A stretch of DNA of 62,080 nucleotides from positions 1 to 62,080 of the forward strand of contig NZ_BDBY01000206.1 in the NCBI RefSeq assembly GCF_001613225.1, in the 5' to 3' direction. Shown one piece after another: positions 1 to 11,621 of the stretch; position 1 is the stretch's first letter, and the number at the start of each line of letters is the position of its first letter. The DNA is from Nocardia pseudovaccinii NBRC 100343 (GTDB lineage: Bacteria; Actinomycetota; Actinomycetes; Mycobacteriales; Mycobacteriaceae). The notes beneath the pieces are model-generated. The model saw only the letters and a list, made by a program, of their open reading frames with translations. It had not been told where the DNA came from and ran no database searches. Position numbers and translations under genes: made by a program.

Positions 1-1
1 G

Positions 2-1096
2 ACGCTCTGGCAGGGGCTGCTGAGCAGGAAATCCGCGGCCTCGCTACAACCAGGCTACGGCTTCGGCCGCGATGAGCATGCCTGGGTTTCGCTGATTCCC
101 GACGGTGGCGATCCGATGGTGAGCACCAGCCTTTACGGGCGTGCCATGCAGGAGGCGGGTCGCGAGGCGATCGCCGACGCGTCCGCGCGCGGTTGGCGAC
201 CCGGCCGCACCGTCGGCCTGCTGCATGCCATCGTGCTCGGCGACGTCGCCAATTGGCGCGACTTCTATCTGGCCGATGAGGGGCACCGGCGCTCACGCGA
301 CTACATGCGACTATTGCCCTCCACGCCGATCTCGGTACTACAGCAGGAATTCGGCTTCCACGGGCCATCGATGAATGTCTCGGCGGCGTGCAGTTCGGCG
401 AATGTCGCGCTGATCACCGCCAAACTCTGGCTGCAGTGCGGTGTCGCCGACGACGTGATCTGCATCGCCACCGATATGTCGGCCACCCCCGAAATGCTCG
501 AGCACTTCGTCCGGCTCGGCGCCGCGGTCGGCGATGCCGAACCCCTGGCCGCATGCCGCCCCTTTCAAGAGGGCAGCCGCGGTTTCAGCATGGGTGAGGC
601 GTCGGTCGCCTTCGTCCTCACGCGCTCGGTCGAGCGGCCCTATGCCACGGTGCTGGGTGGCGGCACGACCAATGACGCCTATCACGTGGTTTCGGTCGAT
701 CCTGGGCATACCCAGATTTTCAACTGTGCGCGCCACGCGCTCGCGGACGCTGCTGTCGCCCCCGCGGACGTGCGGTATTTCAACGCGCACGGCACCGGAA
801 CCCGGCAGTGCGATGTGGCCGAGCGCGATCTGCTGCGGCGGATGTTCGACGACCGGCCGCACGTCTACTCGGTCAAGCCGCTCGCCGGGCACTGCCAAGG
901 GGCAGCGGCCGGTGTCGAGGTGGCGGCCGCGGCACTGGCCTACGACCGCGGCATCGTGCCCGCCGCACCGATCGTCGCACCTGCCTACGAGCGACTATTG
1001 GACGGTCCCACGCCCTTCGAGGGTGGGATCACGGTCAAGTTGTCGCTCGGCATGGGCGGCAATAATTCGATGGTCGTGCTCGGTCCCGTCGACTGA
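2..1096 (+). CDS. Beta-ketoacyl synthase (KAS), 5' truncated by window edge
   Basis: Condensing enzyme of the thiolase superfamily, joining an acyl thioester with a malonyl-type extender. The frame is open to the first base of the window, so the N-terminus lies upstream. The active-site Cys is in SAACSSA, followed by the two catalytic His of NAHGTGT and of KPLAGHCQGAAAG, giving the Cys-His-His triad of KAS I/II enzymes. The C-terminal GMGGNNS is also typical. Whether it serves primary fatty-acid, mycolate-related or secondary metabolism cannot be told without the upstream genes. The stop lies 6 bases from the convergent stop of the sensor-kinase gene. Confidence 0.85.
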   Translation, partial: TLWQGLLSRKSAASLQPGYGFGRDEHAWVSLIPDGGDPMVSTSLYGRAMQEAGREAIADASARGWRPGRTVGLLHAIVLGDVANWRDFYLADEGHRRSRDYMRLLPSTPISVLQQEFGFHGPSMNVSAACSSANVALITAKLWLQCGVADDVICIATDMSATPEMLEHFVRLGAAVGDAEPLAACRPFQEGSRGFSMGEASVAFVLTRSVERPYATVLGGGTTNDAYHVVSVDPGHTQIFNCARHALADAAVAPADVRYFNAHGTGTRQCDVAERDLLRRMFDDRPHVYSVKPLAGHCQGAAAGVEVAAAALAYDRGIVPAAPIVAPAYERLLDGPTPFEGGITVKLSLGMGGNNSMVVLGPVD

Positions 1097-1102
1097 GCTC
1101 AC

Positions 1103-2842
1103 TTATGGAAGCGGCACCGACCAGGACAATTTCGTGCCCGGCATGCCCTCTGTTTCGTGCATGCCCGCCACTGCGGGTCCGATGGTGAACTGCCCGGCCG
1201 ACTTCTCGGCCCGCTGCTCCAGATTCCGCAATCCGCTGCGGATCACATGATTCGGGATGCCCCAGCCGTCATCGGTGACCACGATGGTCAGATCATCGGC
1301 CACACTGATCTCCACCGAGACGATCGCCGCGCCGGAATGTCGCACCGCATTGCTCACCGCCTCGCGCACCACCGCCTCCGCGTGATCGGCCAACTCGGCC
1401 TCCAGCACCGAAAGCGGTCCGGTCACCTGCACGGTGGCCCGCAGCGGCGAATCGGTGGTCTGCTGGCGCACCGCATCCTCGATCCGCTGCTGCAATTCGA
1501 TACCGCCGCCATTGCCGCCGTGCAGATCGAAGATGGAGGTGCGGATCTCCTGGACCACCTCCTGCAGATCATTGATGACCGTCGAAAGATGTTGGCGCAC
1601 TTCGGGTACCTCGGCGCGCGGTACCGCGCTCTGCAGGGTGAGCCCGATGGCGAACAGCCGCTGGATCACATGGTCGTGCAGGTCGCGGGCGATGCGGTCG
1701 CGGTCGGCGAGGATATCGAGTTCGCGCATTCTGCGCTGGGTTTCGGCCAGCTGCATGGCCAGCGCGGCCTGGTCTGTGAAGGCATTGGTCAGCTCGACGA
1801 GTTCGTCGGGGTAGGGCGGTGAGCCGATGGGCCGGACGGTGACCAGCGCGCCGAGGGTGGCGTCGGGTGTGCACAGCGGCAGGATCAGCGCGGGTCCGAC
1901 ATCGTGCAGTGGGACGCCGAGGTCGATCAGGGCGGCATCGTCGAAGCGCAGCGGTGTGCGGCGGGTGAAGGCCTCGCCGAGTGCGGTGCCGTCGGCGTCC
2001 ACGATCAGTCCGTCGAATCCACTACCCGGACCTGACCATTGGGTAATGACGAGTTCGGAGACCGCGGCGAGTTGGAGTTGCGGTACCGCGGTGCTGGCCA
2101 GGAATGATTGATGTGAGCCGGTCAGGGTGCGCGCATGGTCGACGACGTGGGCGAGCACCAGATCGGGTTCGGTGCCCGCGAGGAACTCGGTGGCGATGTC
2201 GCGGGTGGCCTCGATCCAGGCCTGTCTGGTGCGCGCCGATTCGTAGAGCCTGGCGTTGTCGACCGCGATACCGGCCGCGGCCGCCAGGGCCTGCACGAGT
2301 ACATCGTCGTCCTCGGTGAACGGCTGGCCGTTGGCTTTCTCGGTCAGGTAGAGACTGCCGAAGACCTCGTCGCGAATGCGCACCGGGACGCCGAGGAAGG
2401 TGTGCATCGGCGGGTGGTGTTCTGGAAAGCCCACGGAAGCAGGGTGTTTCGAGAGTTCGTCGAGGCGCAGCGGTTTGGGTTGGGTGAATACCTCGCCGAG
2501 TACGCCGTGTCCGGCGGGAAGTCGGCCGATGCGCGCCCGGATGGTGTCGTCCATGCCCTCGTCGAGGAACTGGGTGACCTGCTGCTCGTGCCCGCGCACC
2601 GCCAGCGCGCCGTAGCGGGCGTCGACCAGGCTGGTGGCGGTGTGCACGATGGCGCGCAGCGTTTCATCGAGGTCGAGGCCGGAGGTGACGGTCAGCATCG
2701 CCTCGACCAAGCCGTCCATCCGGTCGCGTGAATCGATGATCAGCTCGACGCGTTCCTTGACCTCCGACAGCAGCTCCCGGAGCCGAAGTTGCGACAGCGT
2801 GTCGCGTACCGAATAGAGGCCGCTGCCCAGCTCTTCGGTCAT
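1103..2842 (-). CDS. devS: DosS/DevS-type two-GAF sensor histidine kinase
   Basis: 579-residue soluble kinase, the length of mycobacterial DosS/DevS (about 578). GAF-A covers roughly residues 50–200 and carries the EHHPPM segment whose His (about H143) sits where DosS has its haem ligand. GAF-B covers about 215–365, then a HisKA_3 domain with phospho-acceptor His in RDLHDH (H389), and a C-terminal HATPase with the N box EAVSNAVRH and the DDGWGIPN box. In mycobacteria this family senses O2/NO/CO through haem and phosphorylates DosR. The cognate DosR-like regulator lies 0.9 kb upstream on the same strand, separated by a gene on the other strand. Haem binding is inferred from the motif. It could equally be called a DosT paralogue. 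Confidence 0.93.
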   Translation of the reverse strand: MTEELGSGLYSVRDTLSQLRLRELLSEVKERVELIIDSRDRMDGLVEAMLTVTSGLDLDETLRAIVHTATSLVDARYGALAVRGHEQQVTQFLDEGMDDTIRARIGRLPAGHGVLGEVFTQPKPLRLDELSKHPASVGFPEHHPPMHTFLGVPVRIRDEVFGSLYLTEKANGQPFTEDDDVLVQALAAAAGIAVDNARLYESARTRQAWIEATRDIATEFLAGTEPDLVLAHVVDHARTLTGSHQSFLASTAVPQLQLAAVSELVITQWSGPGSGFDGLIVDADGTALGEAFTRRTPLRFDDAALIDLGVPLHDVGPALILPLCTPDATLGALVTVRPIGSPPYPDELVELTNAFTDQAALAMQLAETQRRMRELDILADRDRIARDLHDHVIQRLFAIGLTLQSAVPRAEVPEVRQHLSTVINDLQEVVQEIRTSIFDLHGGNGGGIELQQRIEDAVRQQTTDSPLRATVQVTGPLSVLEAELADHAEAVVREAVSNAVRHSGAAIVSVEISVADDLTIVVTDDGWGIPNHVIRSGLRNLEQRAEKSAGQFTIGPAVAGMHETEGMPGTKLSWSVPLP

Positions 2843-2899
2843 GACGGCATCCTGTTCTGGCAGGCGCGAAACAGCGCCTACGCCAGTCTAGTTGGTCGA

Positions 2900-2919
2900 T
2901 CGAGGACTTTCGGCCCTGT
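2900..2919. promoter_or_regulatory. Candidate DosR box in divergent promoter
   Basis: The segment around GGACTTTCGGCCCT lies in the 138-bp gap between the kinase gene (-) and the DATIN-like gene (+). It fits the core of the published DosR box (TTSGGGACTWWAGTCCCSAA) at about 13 of 20 positions, including GGACTWW and CCC. A DosR-type regulator is encoded 850 bp away, so autoregulation of the cluster is plausible. This is a match by eye, not a scored motif hit. Confidence 0.5.
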
Positions 2920-2980
2920 TCGCGGTGGCGTAGCGGTGATGGCATAGTCACACACCGGGAATAGAAAGTAGGGATGTCCT

Positions 2981-3769
2981 ATGAATTCGCCGATGCGCTC
3001 TTCGGAACTGTGGGCCACTGCCGCCGATCCCGAAATGGCCGTGACCACCCGGGGTGCGGTGCCGCCCGCGGATGTGACCAGGGCGGTGCGGGGGATCGGC
3101 CGCGTCCTGCGTCGGCATCACCTCGACGCAGCGGCGCGGGTGCGGGTGACGGCACCGGTGGATTCGGAAGAACCCACGTTGGTACAGGCCAACATTCGCA
3201 TACACGACACCCCGACCCGCGTGCAGGTCACCGGTCCGCGCGGCTTCGCGGTGACCTTCGCGGTGGAACGGCTGGACCGTCAGATCGCCCGGCTGGCAAC
3301 CAAACAGTCACGCGAGTGGCCCGATCCGGCGCGTCCGCCCCTGGCCAGGGTCACCGAGCCGCGCCCGATCGTGCGGAGGAAGCGCTGCGCGTTGCTGACC
3401 GGTACGCCCGCCGAGGCGTCGGCGGTGATGGATGCGATGGATTACGACTCGTACTTGTTCATCGATGCCGAAACCGGTGAGGATGCCCTGGTGAGCTGGG
3501 CGGATCCGTTCGGCGTCCGGCTGACCAGGCAGCGCACCACGCAGCCGCCGCTGGCTCCGGCGCAGCGGCCCCTCACGGTGAATTCCCTACCGCTGATCAT
3601 GGATTCGGCTCCGGCGCCGGTCCTTAGCGATGAGGCGGCGGTGACCCGGCTGTGCCGCAACGGGCTGCCGTTCCTGTTCTTCACCGATGCCGACAGCGGC
3701 CGCGGCCGCCTGCTGTACCGCCGCTACGACGGGGATCTCACCATCGTCGTTCCGGTCGAAATCCGCTAG
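2981..3769 (+). CDS. DATIN-like ribosome hibernation/translation-inhibiting protein
   Basis: 262 residues resembling Rv0079 (DATIN) of M. tuberculosis, a DosR-regulon protein reported to inhibit translation. The N-terminal half holds the conserved PTLVQ.N and TP.R stretch of the S30AE/HPF-like fold. Two copies of the HPF C-terminal motif follow: MDAMDYDSYLFIDAETGEDA (about residues 150–170) and LPFLFFTDADSGRGRLLYRR (about 227–246). The ATG is preceded by AGTAGGG. A candidate DosR box lies about 65 bp upstream, and the gene sits between the DosS-like and DosR-like genes, supporting a role in slowing ribosomes under hypoxia. Its stop overlaps the convergent regulator stop by 4 bp. Confidence 0.82.
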   Translation: MNSPMRSSELWATAADPEMAVTTRGAVPPADVTRAVRGIGRVLRRHHLDAAARVRVTAPVDSEEPTLVQANIRIHDTPTRVQVTGPRGFAVTFAVERLDRQIARLATKQSREWPDPARPPLARVTEPRPIVRRKRCALLTGTPAEASAVMDAMDYDSYLFIDAETGEDALVSWADPFGVRLTRQRTTQPPLAPAQRPLTVNSLPLIMDSAPAPVLSDEAAVTRLCRNGLPFLFFTDADSGRGRLLYRRYDGDLTIVVPVEIR

Positions 3770-4398
3770 CTCTCACGCAGTTTGGAGGCCAGCACCGCGG
3801 CTTGGGTGCGCCGTTCCATCCCGAGTTTGGCCAAAAGCCGGGAGACGTAATTCTTGACGGTCTTCTCCGCCAGGAACATTCGCGCCGCGATTTGTCGATT
3901 GGTCAATCCCTCGCCGAGCAGTGCGAGCAGTCGGCGTTCCTGTTCGGTGAGGCCGGCCAGCGGCCCGTCTTTTTCGGTGCTGGAGCGTAGCCGGGCCTTG
4001 AGAGCGGTCGCCGCGCGGTTATCCAATAGCGAACGTCCGGCGCCGACCTGTTTGATCGCCGCAGCCAATTCCATGCCCTTGATGTTCTTGACGACATAGC
4101 CGCTCGCGCCCGCCAGTATCGCGTCCAACATGGCGTGTTCATCGGTGTAGGACGTCAGGATGAGGCAATGCAAATCGTCGATTTCGGCGAGCAGGTCGCG
4201 GCACAGTTCGATGCCGTTGCCGTCGGGAAGTCGGACGTCCAGTACAGCGACATCGGGTCGCAGGGCGTGAATGCCCGCCATGGCGTCCGCGACGTCGCCT
4301 GCCTGGCCGATCACGGTGAGTTCCGGATCGCTCTCCAGCAGGTCGACGAGGCCGCGCCGGACGATCTCGTGGTCGTCGACGAGGAACACTGTGATCAC
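3766..4398 (-). CDS. devR: DosR/DevR-type NarL-family response regulator
   Basis: 210 residues, collinear with mycobacterial DosR. The receiver domain has the acidic pair VDDHE near the N-terminus, phospho-acceptor D54 in AVLDVRLPDG, and Thr/Lys switch residues in LILTSYT and YVVKNIKG. The C-terminal LuxR-type helix-turn-helix (about 145–208) contains LTNRQIAARMFLAEKTVKNY and KLGMERRTQAAV, as in DosR. The GTG start follows a good AGGAGG at 5-base spacing. Presumed partner of the adjacent DosS-like kinase, activating the dormancy regulon through DosR boxes. Confidence 0.95.
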   Translation of the reverse strand: MITVFLVDDHEIVRRGLVDLLESDPELTVIGQAGDVADAMAGIHALRPDVAVLDVRLPDGNGIELCRDLLAEIDDLHCLILTSYTDEHAMLDAILAGASGYVVKNIKGMELAAAIKQVGAGRSLLDNRAATALKARLRSSTEKDGPLAGLTEQERRLLALLGEGLTNRQIAARMFLAEKTVKNYVSRLLAKLGMERRTQAAVLASKLRES

Positions 4399-4676
4399 GC
4401 GACCTCCTGTGCGGTGCAGGGGATCTCGTGCGCCCCCGGCGTTTGGTCCTACCCGACAAGGTATCCCTCGGCGGGCCGCACCGGTATGTCGGGAACGACA
4501 ATTTCGAGTAATGGCGACTCGAATTTACCGACGAGCGCTATCGAAACACCGAAAGAAACCGACCGCTTGAATGGCATTGTGCGAATCGGGGTTCCGGGTA
4601 TGCTGAGGCCGAAGTCATTCATAGCGGTCTTCGGTAGCGCGGCCTTGGAGGGCCCCATGCATAGTTATGTCGAACA

Positions 4677-4901
4677 ATGACATATTCAGCGACGCTCGAT
4701 TTCGGCAATATTTTCGGTCCGCCGCGGAGCTGTCCCGATTGTGGTTCGCATGCTATCGGTACCTTCGTCGACCACCGGGACGCCCTGTTCCGGTGCGGAG
4801 AATGCGGCGTGCAATGGCGTTTCGCACATGGCCGCGCCATTCGGGAGCTCCCGGTTATCGATCCGCAGCCGGGACCCGAAGAAGCGTGGACGTGTCCATG
4901 A
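4677..4901 (+). CDS. Small zinc-ribbon protein
   Basis: 74-residue protein with two CxxC knuckles, SCPDCGSH (about residues 18–25) and FRCGECGVQW (about 37–47), spaced as in a rubredoxin-type zinc ribbon. The remainder is short and has no catalytic motif. Small proteins of this kind are common in actinobacteria and probably bind one Zn2+ structurally. An overlapping ORF in another frame starts at 4667 but lacks such a pattern. No strong Shine-Dalgarno is seen immediately upstream of the ATG. No function is assigned. Confidence 0.7.
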   Translation: MTYSATLDFGNIFGPPRSCPDCGSHAIGTFVDHRDALFRCGECGVQWRFAHGRAIRELPVIDPQPGPEEAWTCP

Positions 4902-5179
4902 TGATCGGGTTGATCGTGCCGCCGTGAGTGCCCGTACCGGTGGCTACATCGTCTTGGTCGGCCGGACGAATGCGGAGAACGGGTGCATCGGGCGGTCCGG
5001 ACGGCCCGGCTGGCGCGCCGAAAACCGGTGATGATCACCAAGATCCGCGAACCGGAGCAGTGGCGCTACTACACTGAGCCGGTGCGTCCACTGATGGGAG
5101 CCGACCACCCCGAACCGCGCGAGGAGCCACTGGCGCCTCGGGTAGCGACGAGCCGGGCCATGGCGCCCACGCCGGTAGC

Positions 5180-7276
5180 TTGACGAGCCCCTGGGGTGAC
5201 GGCGCCGATCCCGGGGCGCCCCGAGCGGTCGCCGGGGTCACCTTGGTCGAGGGCTCGACCTTCTGCATCAGCGAGGACGGCGGTGTCATCAGCCCGAATC
5301 GTGCCGAGGGATTGTTCGTGCGCGATACCAGGGTGCTGTCGCGGTGGCGGCTGACCGTCGACGGTTTGGCGCCGCAACCGCTCACCGTCCAGCACACCGA
5401 GCCCTACAGCGCGACGCTGCTGGCCAGGACGCCGCCGCGGCCAGGACGGGCCGACAGCACGGCACTGGTGACCGTCGCGCGCTATGTCGGCGACGGTATG
5501 CGCGATGACGTGACCGTCCGCAATCTCTCCGGCGCGGCGATCAGCTGTGTGGTGGTGCTGGAACTCGATGCCGATTTCGCCGATCTGTTCGAGGTGAAGG
5601 AGGGGCGGATCGGCGACAGCGTGGTGGTCACCGAGAGCAAGGCGACGGCGGGCACGGTCGAGATCAGCCGGACCGATCTGCCGCTGGCGGTGACGGTGAC
5701 CGCAGCGGGGGCGACCGCGGTCGATCGCGAATTGCGGTGGCAGGTCGAACTGCCCGGGCGCGGGGAATGGTCGGTGTGCATCCAGTACCAGCCGACGCTC
5801 GGCTCGGTGGTGACGCCGCGGCATCAGTGTGGGAATCCGATCTCGCACAGTGCGCCCGCAGTGCGGATGCGCGAATGGTACGAGAATTCGCCGTCGGTAC
5901 AGACCGACGATCAGACCCTCGCCGCGGTACTGCGCCGCGCTGTCGTCGATCTCGGCGCACTGCGCATCTTCGATCCCGGTCATCCGGAACGGGCGGTGGT
6001 CGCCGCGGGCGCGCCGTGGTTCATGGCGCTGTTCGGGCGGGACTCGCTGCTCACCTCGTGGATGGTGTTGCCGCTGGACCGGCGGCTCGCCGTCGGCACG
6101 CTGCAGAGTCTGGCGGGTCTGCAGGGCAGCGAGGTTCGCGCCATGACCGAGGAGGAGCCGGGAAAGATACCGCACGAGGTGCGGTTCGGACGGGCGGCGA
6201 CGTCGCTGCTCGGCGGTGACACCGTGTACTACGGAACCGCCGATGCCACACCACTTTTCGTGATGTTGCTCGGCGAGTTGCATCGCTGGGGACTGGATGC
6301 CGAGACCAGGGACGAGTTGCTGCCGCACGCCGATCGGGCGCTGGAGTGGATCGAACACTTCGGTGACGCGGACGGCGACGGATTCGTCGAGTATCAGCGC
6401 GCGGCTGAGCACGGTTTGGCGAATCAGGGGTGGAAGGACTCCTGGGACGGAGTGAACTTCGCCGACGGCAGGCTGCCCGAGGCGCCGATCGCGCTGGCCG
6501 AGGTGCAGGGATATGTATATGCCGCGTATGTGGCGCGGGCGGCGCTCGCGGCGGATGTGGGTGATCACCCGACCGCGGATCGGTTCCGGGTCAAGGCGGC
6601 CGCATTGAAGGAAGCGTTCAACAAGGCGTTCTGGTTGCCCGAGCACGGTTGGTTCGCCCTCGGTCTGGACGGGCACAAGCGGCCGATCGACGCGCTGACC
6701 TCGAATATCGGACACTGCCTGTGGACCGGGATCATCGATGAGGACAAGGCGCGATCGGTCGCGGATCACCTGCTGTCGCCGGAGATGTTCAGTGGGTGGG
6801 GCATCCGCACATTGGCCACCAATATGGGTGCCTACAACCCGGTGAGCTATCACAACGGATCGGTGTGGCCGCATGACAACGCGATCTGCGCAGCCGGGCT
6901 GATGCGCTACGGCTTCACCGAACACGCCAACCGTGTGATCGACGGGGTGCTCGACGCGTCCACCCGCTTCGGCTATCGACTGCCCGAGCTGTTCAGCGGT
7001 TTCGACCGCGCGGAATTCGACGCTCCGGTGCCGTATCCGACCTCCTGCTCACCGCAGGCGTGGGCGTCGGCGGCGCCGCTGCTTTTCATGCGGAGCATGT
7101 TGCGGTTGGAGCCGGGTACCGGGTCGGCATCGGTCGCGCCCGCGGTGCCGGATCGGTACCTGCCCCTGCGGGTGAGCGGGGTGCGGGTTGGGTCGGATGT
7201 GCTCACCGTCACCGTGGACAATGGGGGCTGGCAGCTCAGCGGATTGGCTGGAAAGCTGCGTCGATCCGACTCCTGA
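5180..7276 (+). CDS. Amylo-alpha-1,6-glucosidase / glycogen-debranching-type glycoside hydrolase
   Basis: About 698 residues: an N-terminal beta-rich GDE_N-type domain (to about residue 240) and a C-terminal (alpha/alpha)6-barrel. The barrel shows FGRDSLLTSWM (about 287–297), FADADGDGFVEY-like acidic turns, QGWKDSWDG (about 416–424) and SYHNGSVWPHDNA, all recurrent in bacterial amylo-alpha-1,6-glucosidase-family proteins that trim alpha-glucans. Cytosolic, with no signal peptide. The frame opens with TTG at 5180. No in-frame ATG is found upstream and the next plausible start is near 5228, so the N-terminus is uncertain. A 50-codon ORF (5031–5183) ends in a 4-base overlap with this TTG and could couple translation. 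Confidence 0.85.
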   Translation: MTSPWGDGADPGAPRAVAGVTLVEGSTFCISEDGGVISPNRAEGLFVRDTRVLSRWRLTVDGLAPQPLTVQHTEPYSATLLARTPPRPGRADSTALVTVARYVGDGMRDDVTVRNLSGAAISCVVVLELDADFADLFEVKEGRIGDSVVVTESKATAGTVEISRTDLPLAVTVTAAGATAVDRELRWQVELPGRGEWSVCIQYQPTLGSVVTPRHQCGNPISHSAPAVRMREWYENSPSVQTDDQTLAAVLRRAVVDLGALRIFDPGHPERAVVAAGAPWFMALFGRDSLLTSWMVLPLDRRLAVGTLQSLAGLQGSEVRAMTEEEPGKIPHEVRFGRAATSLLGGDTVYYGTADATPLFVMLLGELHRWGLDAETRDELLPHADRALEWIEHFGDADGDGFVEYQRAAEHGLANQGWKDSWDGVNFADGRLPEAPIALAEVQGYVYAAYVARAALAADVGDHPTADRFRVKAAALKEAFNKAFWLPEHGWFALGLDGHKRPIDALTSNIGHCLWTGIIDEDKARSVADHLLSPEMFSGWGIRTLATNMGAYNPVSYHNGSVWPHDNAICAAGLMRYGFTEHANRVIDGVLDASTRFGYRLPELFSGFDRAEFDAPVPYPTSCSPQAWASAAPLLFMRSMLRLEPGTGSASVAPAVPDRYLPLRVSGVRVGSDVLTVTVDNGGWQLSGLAGKLRRSDS

Positions 7277-7391
7277 CCTGGACCGATGACCGGGGAACCC
7301 GGCGTGCGACGAAACTTGTCGGTGGGTCGGCCTAGCATGGCGCTGGGGGTATCACGTCTGTTGGACCGACACGATCGAGAAGGGACACCTG

Positions 7392-10415
<3,024 letters not shown>

Positions 10416-10437
10416 CTTCTCGGCAGAGCAAAACCTA

Positions 10438-10498
10438 GCGAGGGTAGTCAAATGGTTGCTCGAAACAGCACCTACAACCACCATTCGACTATCCTCGC
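10438..10498. repeat. Imperfect inverted repeat, copy 1 of a palindromic element
   Basis: Arms 10438–10458 and 10475–10498 are nearly complementary and share the core GGTAGTCAAATGGT (with changes) with the element at 10615. It begins about 22 bases after the uvrA stop, so it could fold as a transcription end hairpin, but there is no T-run. Both copies are preceded by TGACTTYTCGG (10412 and 10604), so the repeat unit extends beyond the arms and includes the uvrA stop codon. Confidence 0.7.
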
Positions 10499-10614
10499 CA
10501 AAACGCTCTAGAACGCGACCACAGGCAAATTGTTGCTGGGCTGGCCGGACCCGTGGAGTCGGTGCAGAACAACAGGACCTATCGCAGCTCGACCTGGCCA
10601 AAATGACTTTTCGG

Positions 10615-10672
10615 CGACGGTAGTCAAATGGTGGTCGCGAGTGTGTTTGGAGCCACCATTTGACTACCGTCG
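10615..10672. repeat. Perfect 20-bp inverted repeat, copy 2 of the palindromic element
   Basis: Arms 10615–10634 and 10653–10672 are exactly complementary (CGACGGTAGTCAAATGGTGG and its complement) around an 18-base loop. It lies 12 bases beyond the stop of the convergent hydrolase gene. It may act as a bidirectional terminator between uvrA and the hydrolase, or be a small dispersed palindromic element. The two copies differ at several positions, so the second stem is the better preserved. Confidence 0.8.
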
Positions 10673-10683
10673 AGGTTGCGGGC

Positions 10684-11391
10684 TCAGCGGTTCGCGATGC
10701 AGTGGATCAGTTCGGCGAGTTCCTTGTATCGGGACCACATCGGCCAATGGCCGGTGGGCAGATCGACGTATTCGGCGTCGATCTCGGCCAACTCGGCGAA
10801 CATTGGTTCCTGACCCGCGTCGCGGAGTTTTTTGACCAGGTCCGCGGTGATGCTGTTGCAGATCACCGTCGTCGGGATGGCATGGCGCGCCGGGGAATCG
10901 CTCAGTCGCAGGGGAGCGGCGGCGACTCCGGCGGGTTCGGATACGGCACATTCGCGGAACCGGGCCAGGGACGCCTCGTCCAGTCCGGTGAGGCTATTGC
11001 CGTCGGCCTCCAACTGATCCCAATCCGGCAGTGCGAGTTCGCGAACGGTCGCATCCAGTGCGGAATTGAGGATGAAGCCATTCGGTAGCGGAGCGGCGTC
11101 GACATAAATGCCGCGGCTGAAGCGTTCCGGGGCGATATCGGTGGCGAGATAGGCGGGCGCCGCGCCGCCGGAGTGCGCGACGACCACCACGGCTTCATCG
11201 GGGGCGATTTCGTCGAGGATGGCCTGCGCCTGCATTTCCAGGGTCGCGCCGAGCCGGTCGTCATCGTCCGGGTCGAGGCCGGGCAGCGTCAGCGCCAACA
11301 CATCGTCACCCCGGCCGCGCAGCTCGGCCGCGACGTCGTCCCATGCCCACGCGCCGAGCCAGAATCCGGGGATCAGAAGTATCCGTGCCAT
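10684..11391 (-). CDS. Alpha/beta-hydrolase (esterase-like)
   Basis: 235 residues starting MARILLIPGFWLG; the open frame runs further upstream to 11649 but only this start gives the normal family N-terminus. Oxyanion loop PGFWLGAWAW, nucleophile elbow VVAHSGGA (Ser in H-S-G-G) and catalytic His in PTGHWPMWS are visible, typical of the plant SABP/EstC-like group of alpha/beta-hydrolases. Substrate unknown. It lies downstream of the FAD monooxygenase on the same strand, 230 bp away, and the pair may act on the same small aromatic compound (inference). Confidence 0.85.
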   Translation of the reverse strand: MARILLIPGFWLGAWAWDDVAAELRGRGDDVLALTLPGLDPDDDDRLGATLEMQAQAILDEIAPDEAVVVVAHSGGAAPAYLATDIAPERFSRGIYVDAAPLPNGFILNSALDATVRELALPDWDQLEADGNSLTGLDEASLARFRECAVSEPAGVAAAPLRLSDSPARHAIPTTVICNSITADLVKKLRDAGQEPMFAELAEIDAEYVDLPTGHWPMWSRYKELAELIHCIANR

Positions 11392-11621
11392 GCAGTGAGC
11401 ATCGCACGCCGGACCTGGCGCAACACAAATCCGCAGTAATATGTCCGGGTCGCCGAGATGGCCACGCGCGCAAAGCGTTTCATTGTTCACAAGATGAACT
11501 ACTTTGGGTCGAGCGGGATCGCCCCGTGAGATCGACGGGCAGCGGCGGCACGGATCGCCCGCATCGCTTGCGGCCCACCCGGGGGCATCTCCGCGATTCC
11601 GGGCGGGCCACATCGGCGTGC

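Noticed and set aside
4449..4658. 69-codon minus-strand ORF upstream of the DosR-like gene
   Set aside because: No ribosome site or recognisable pattern; the region is more likely promoter DNA.
5069..6925. 618-codon minus-strand ORF across the glucosidase gene
   Set aside because: Arg/His/Gly-rich shadow typical of high-GC genes; the + strand protein shows clear glycoside-hydrolase motifs.
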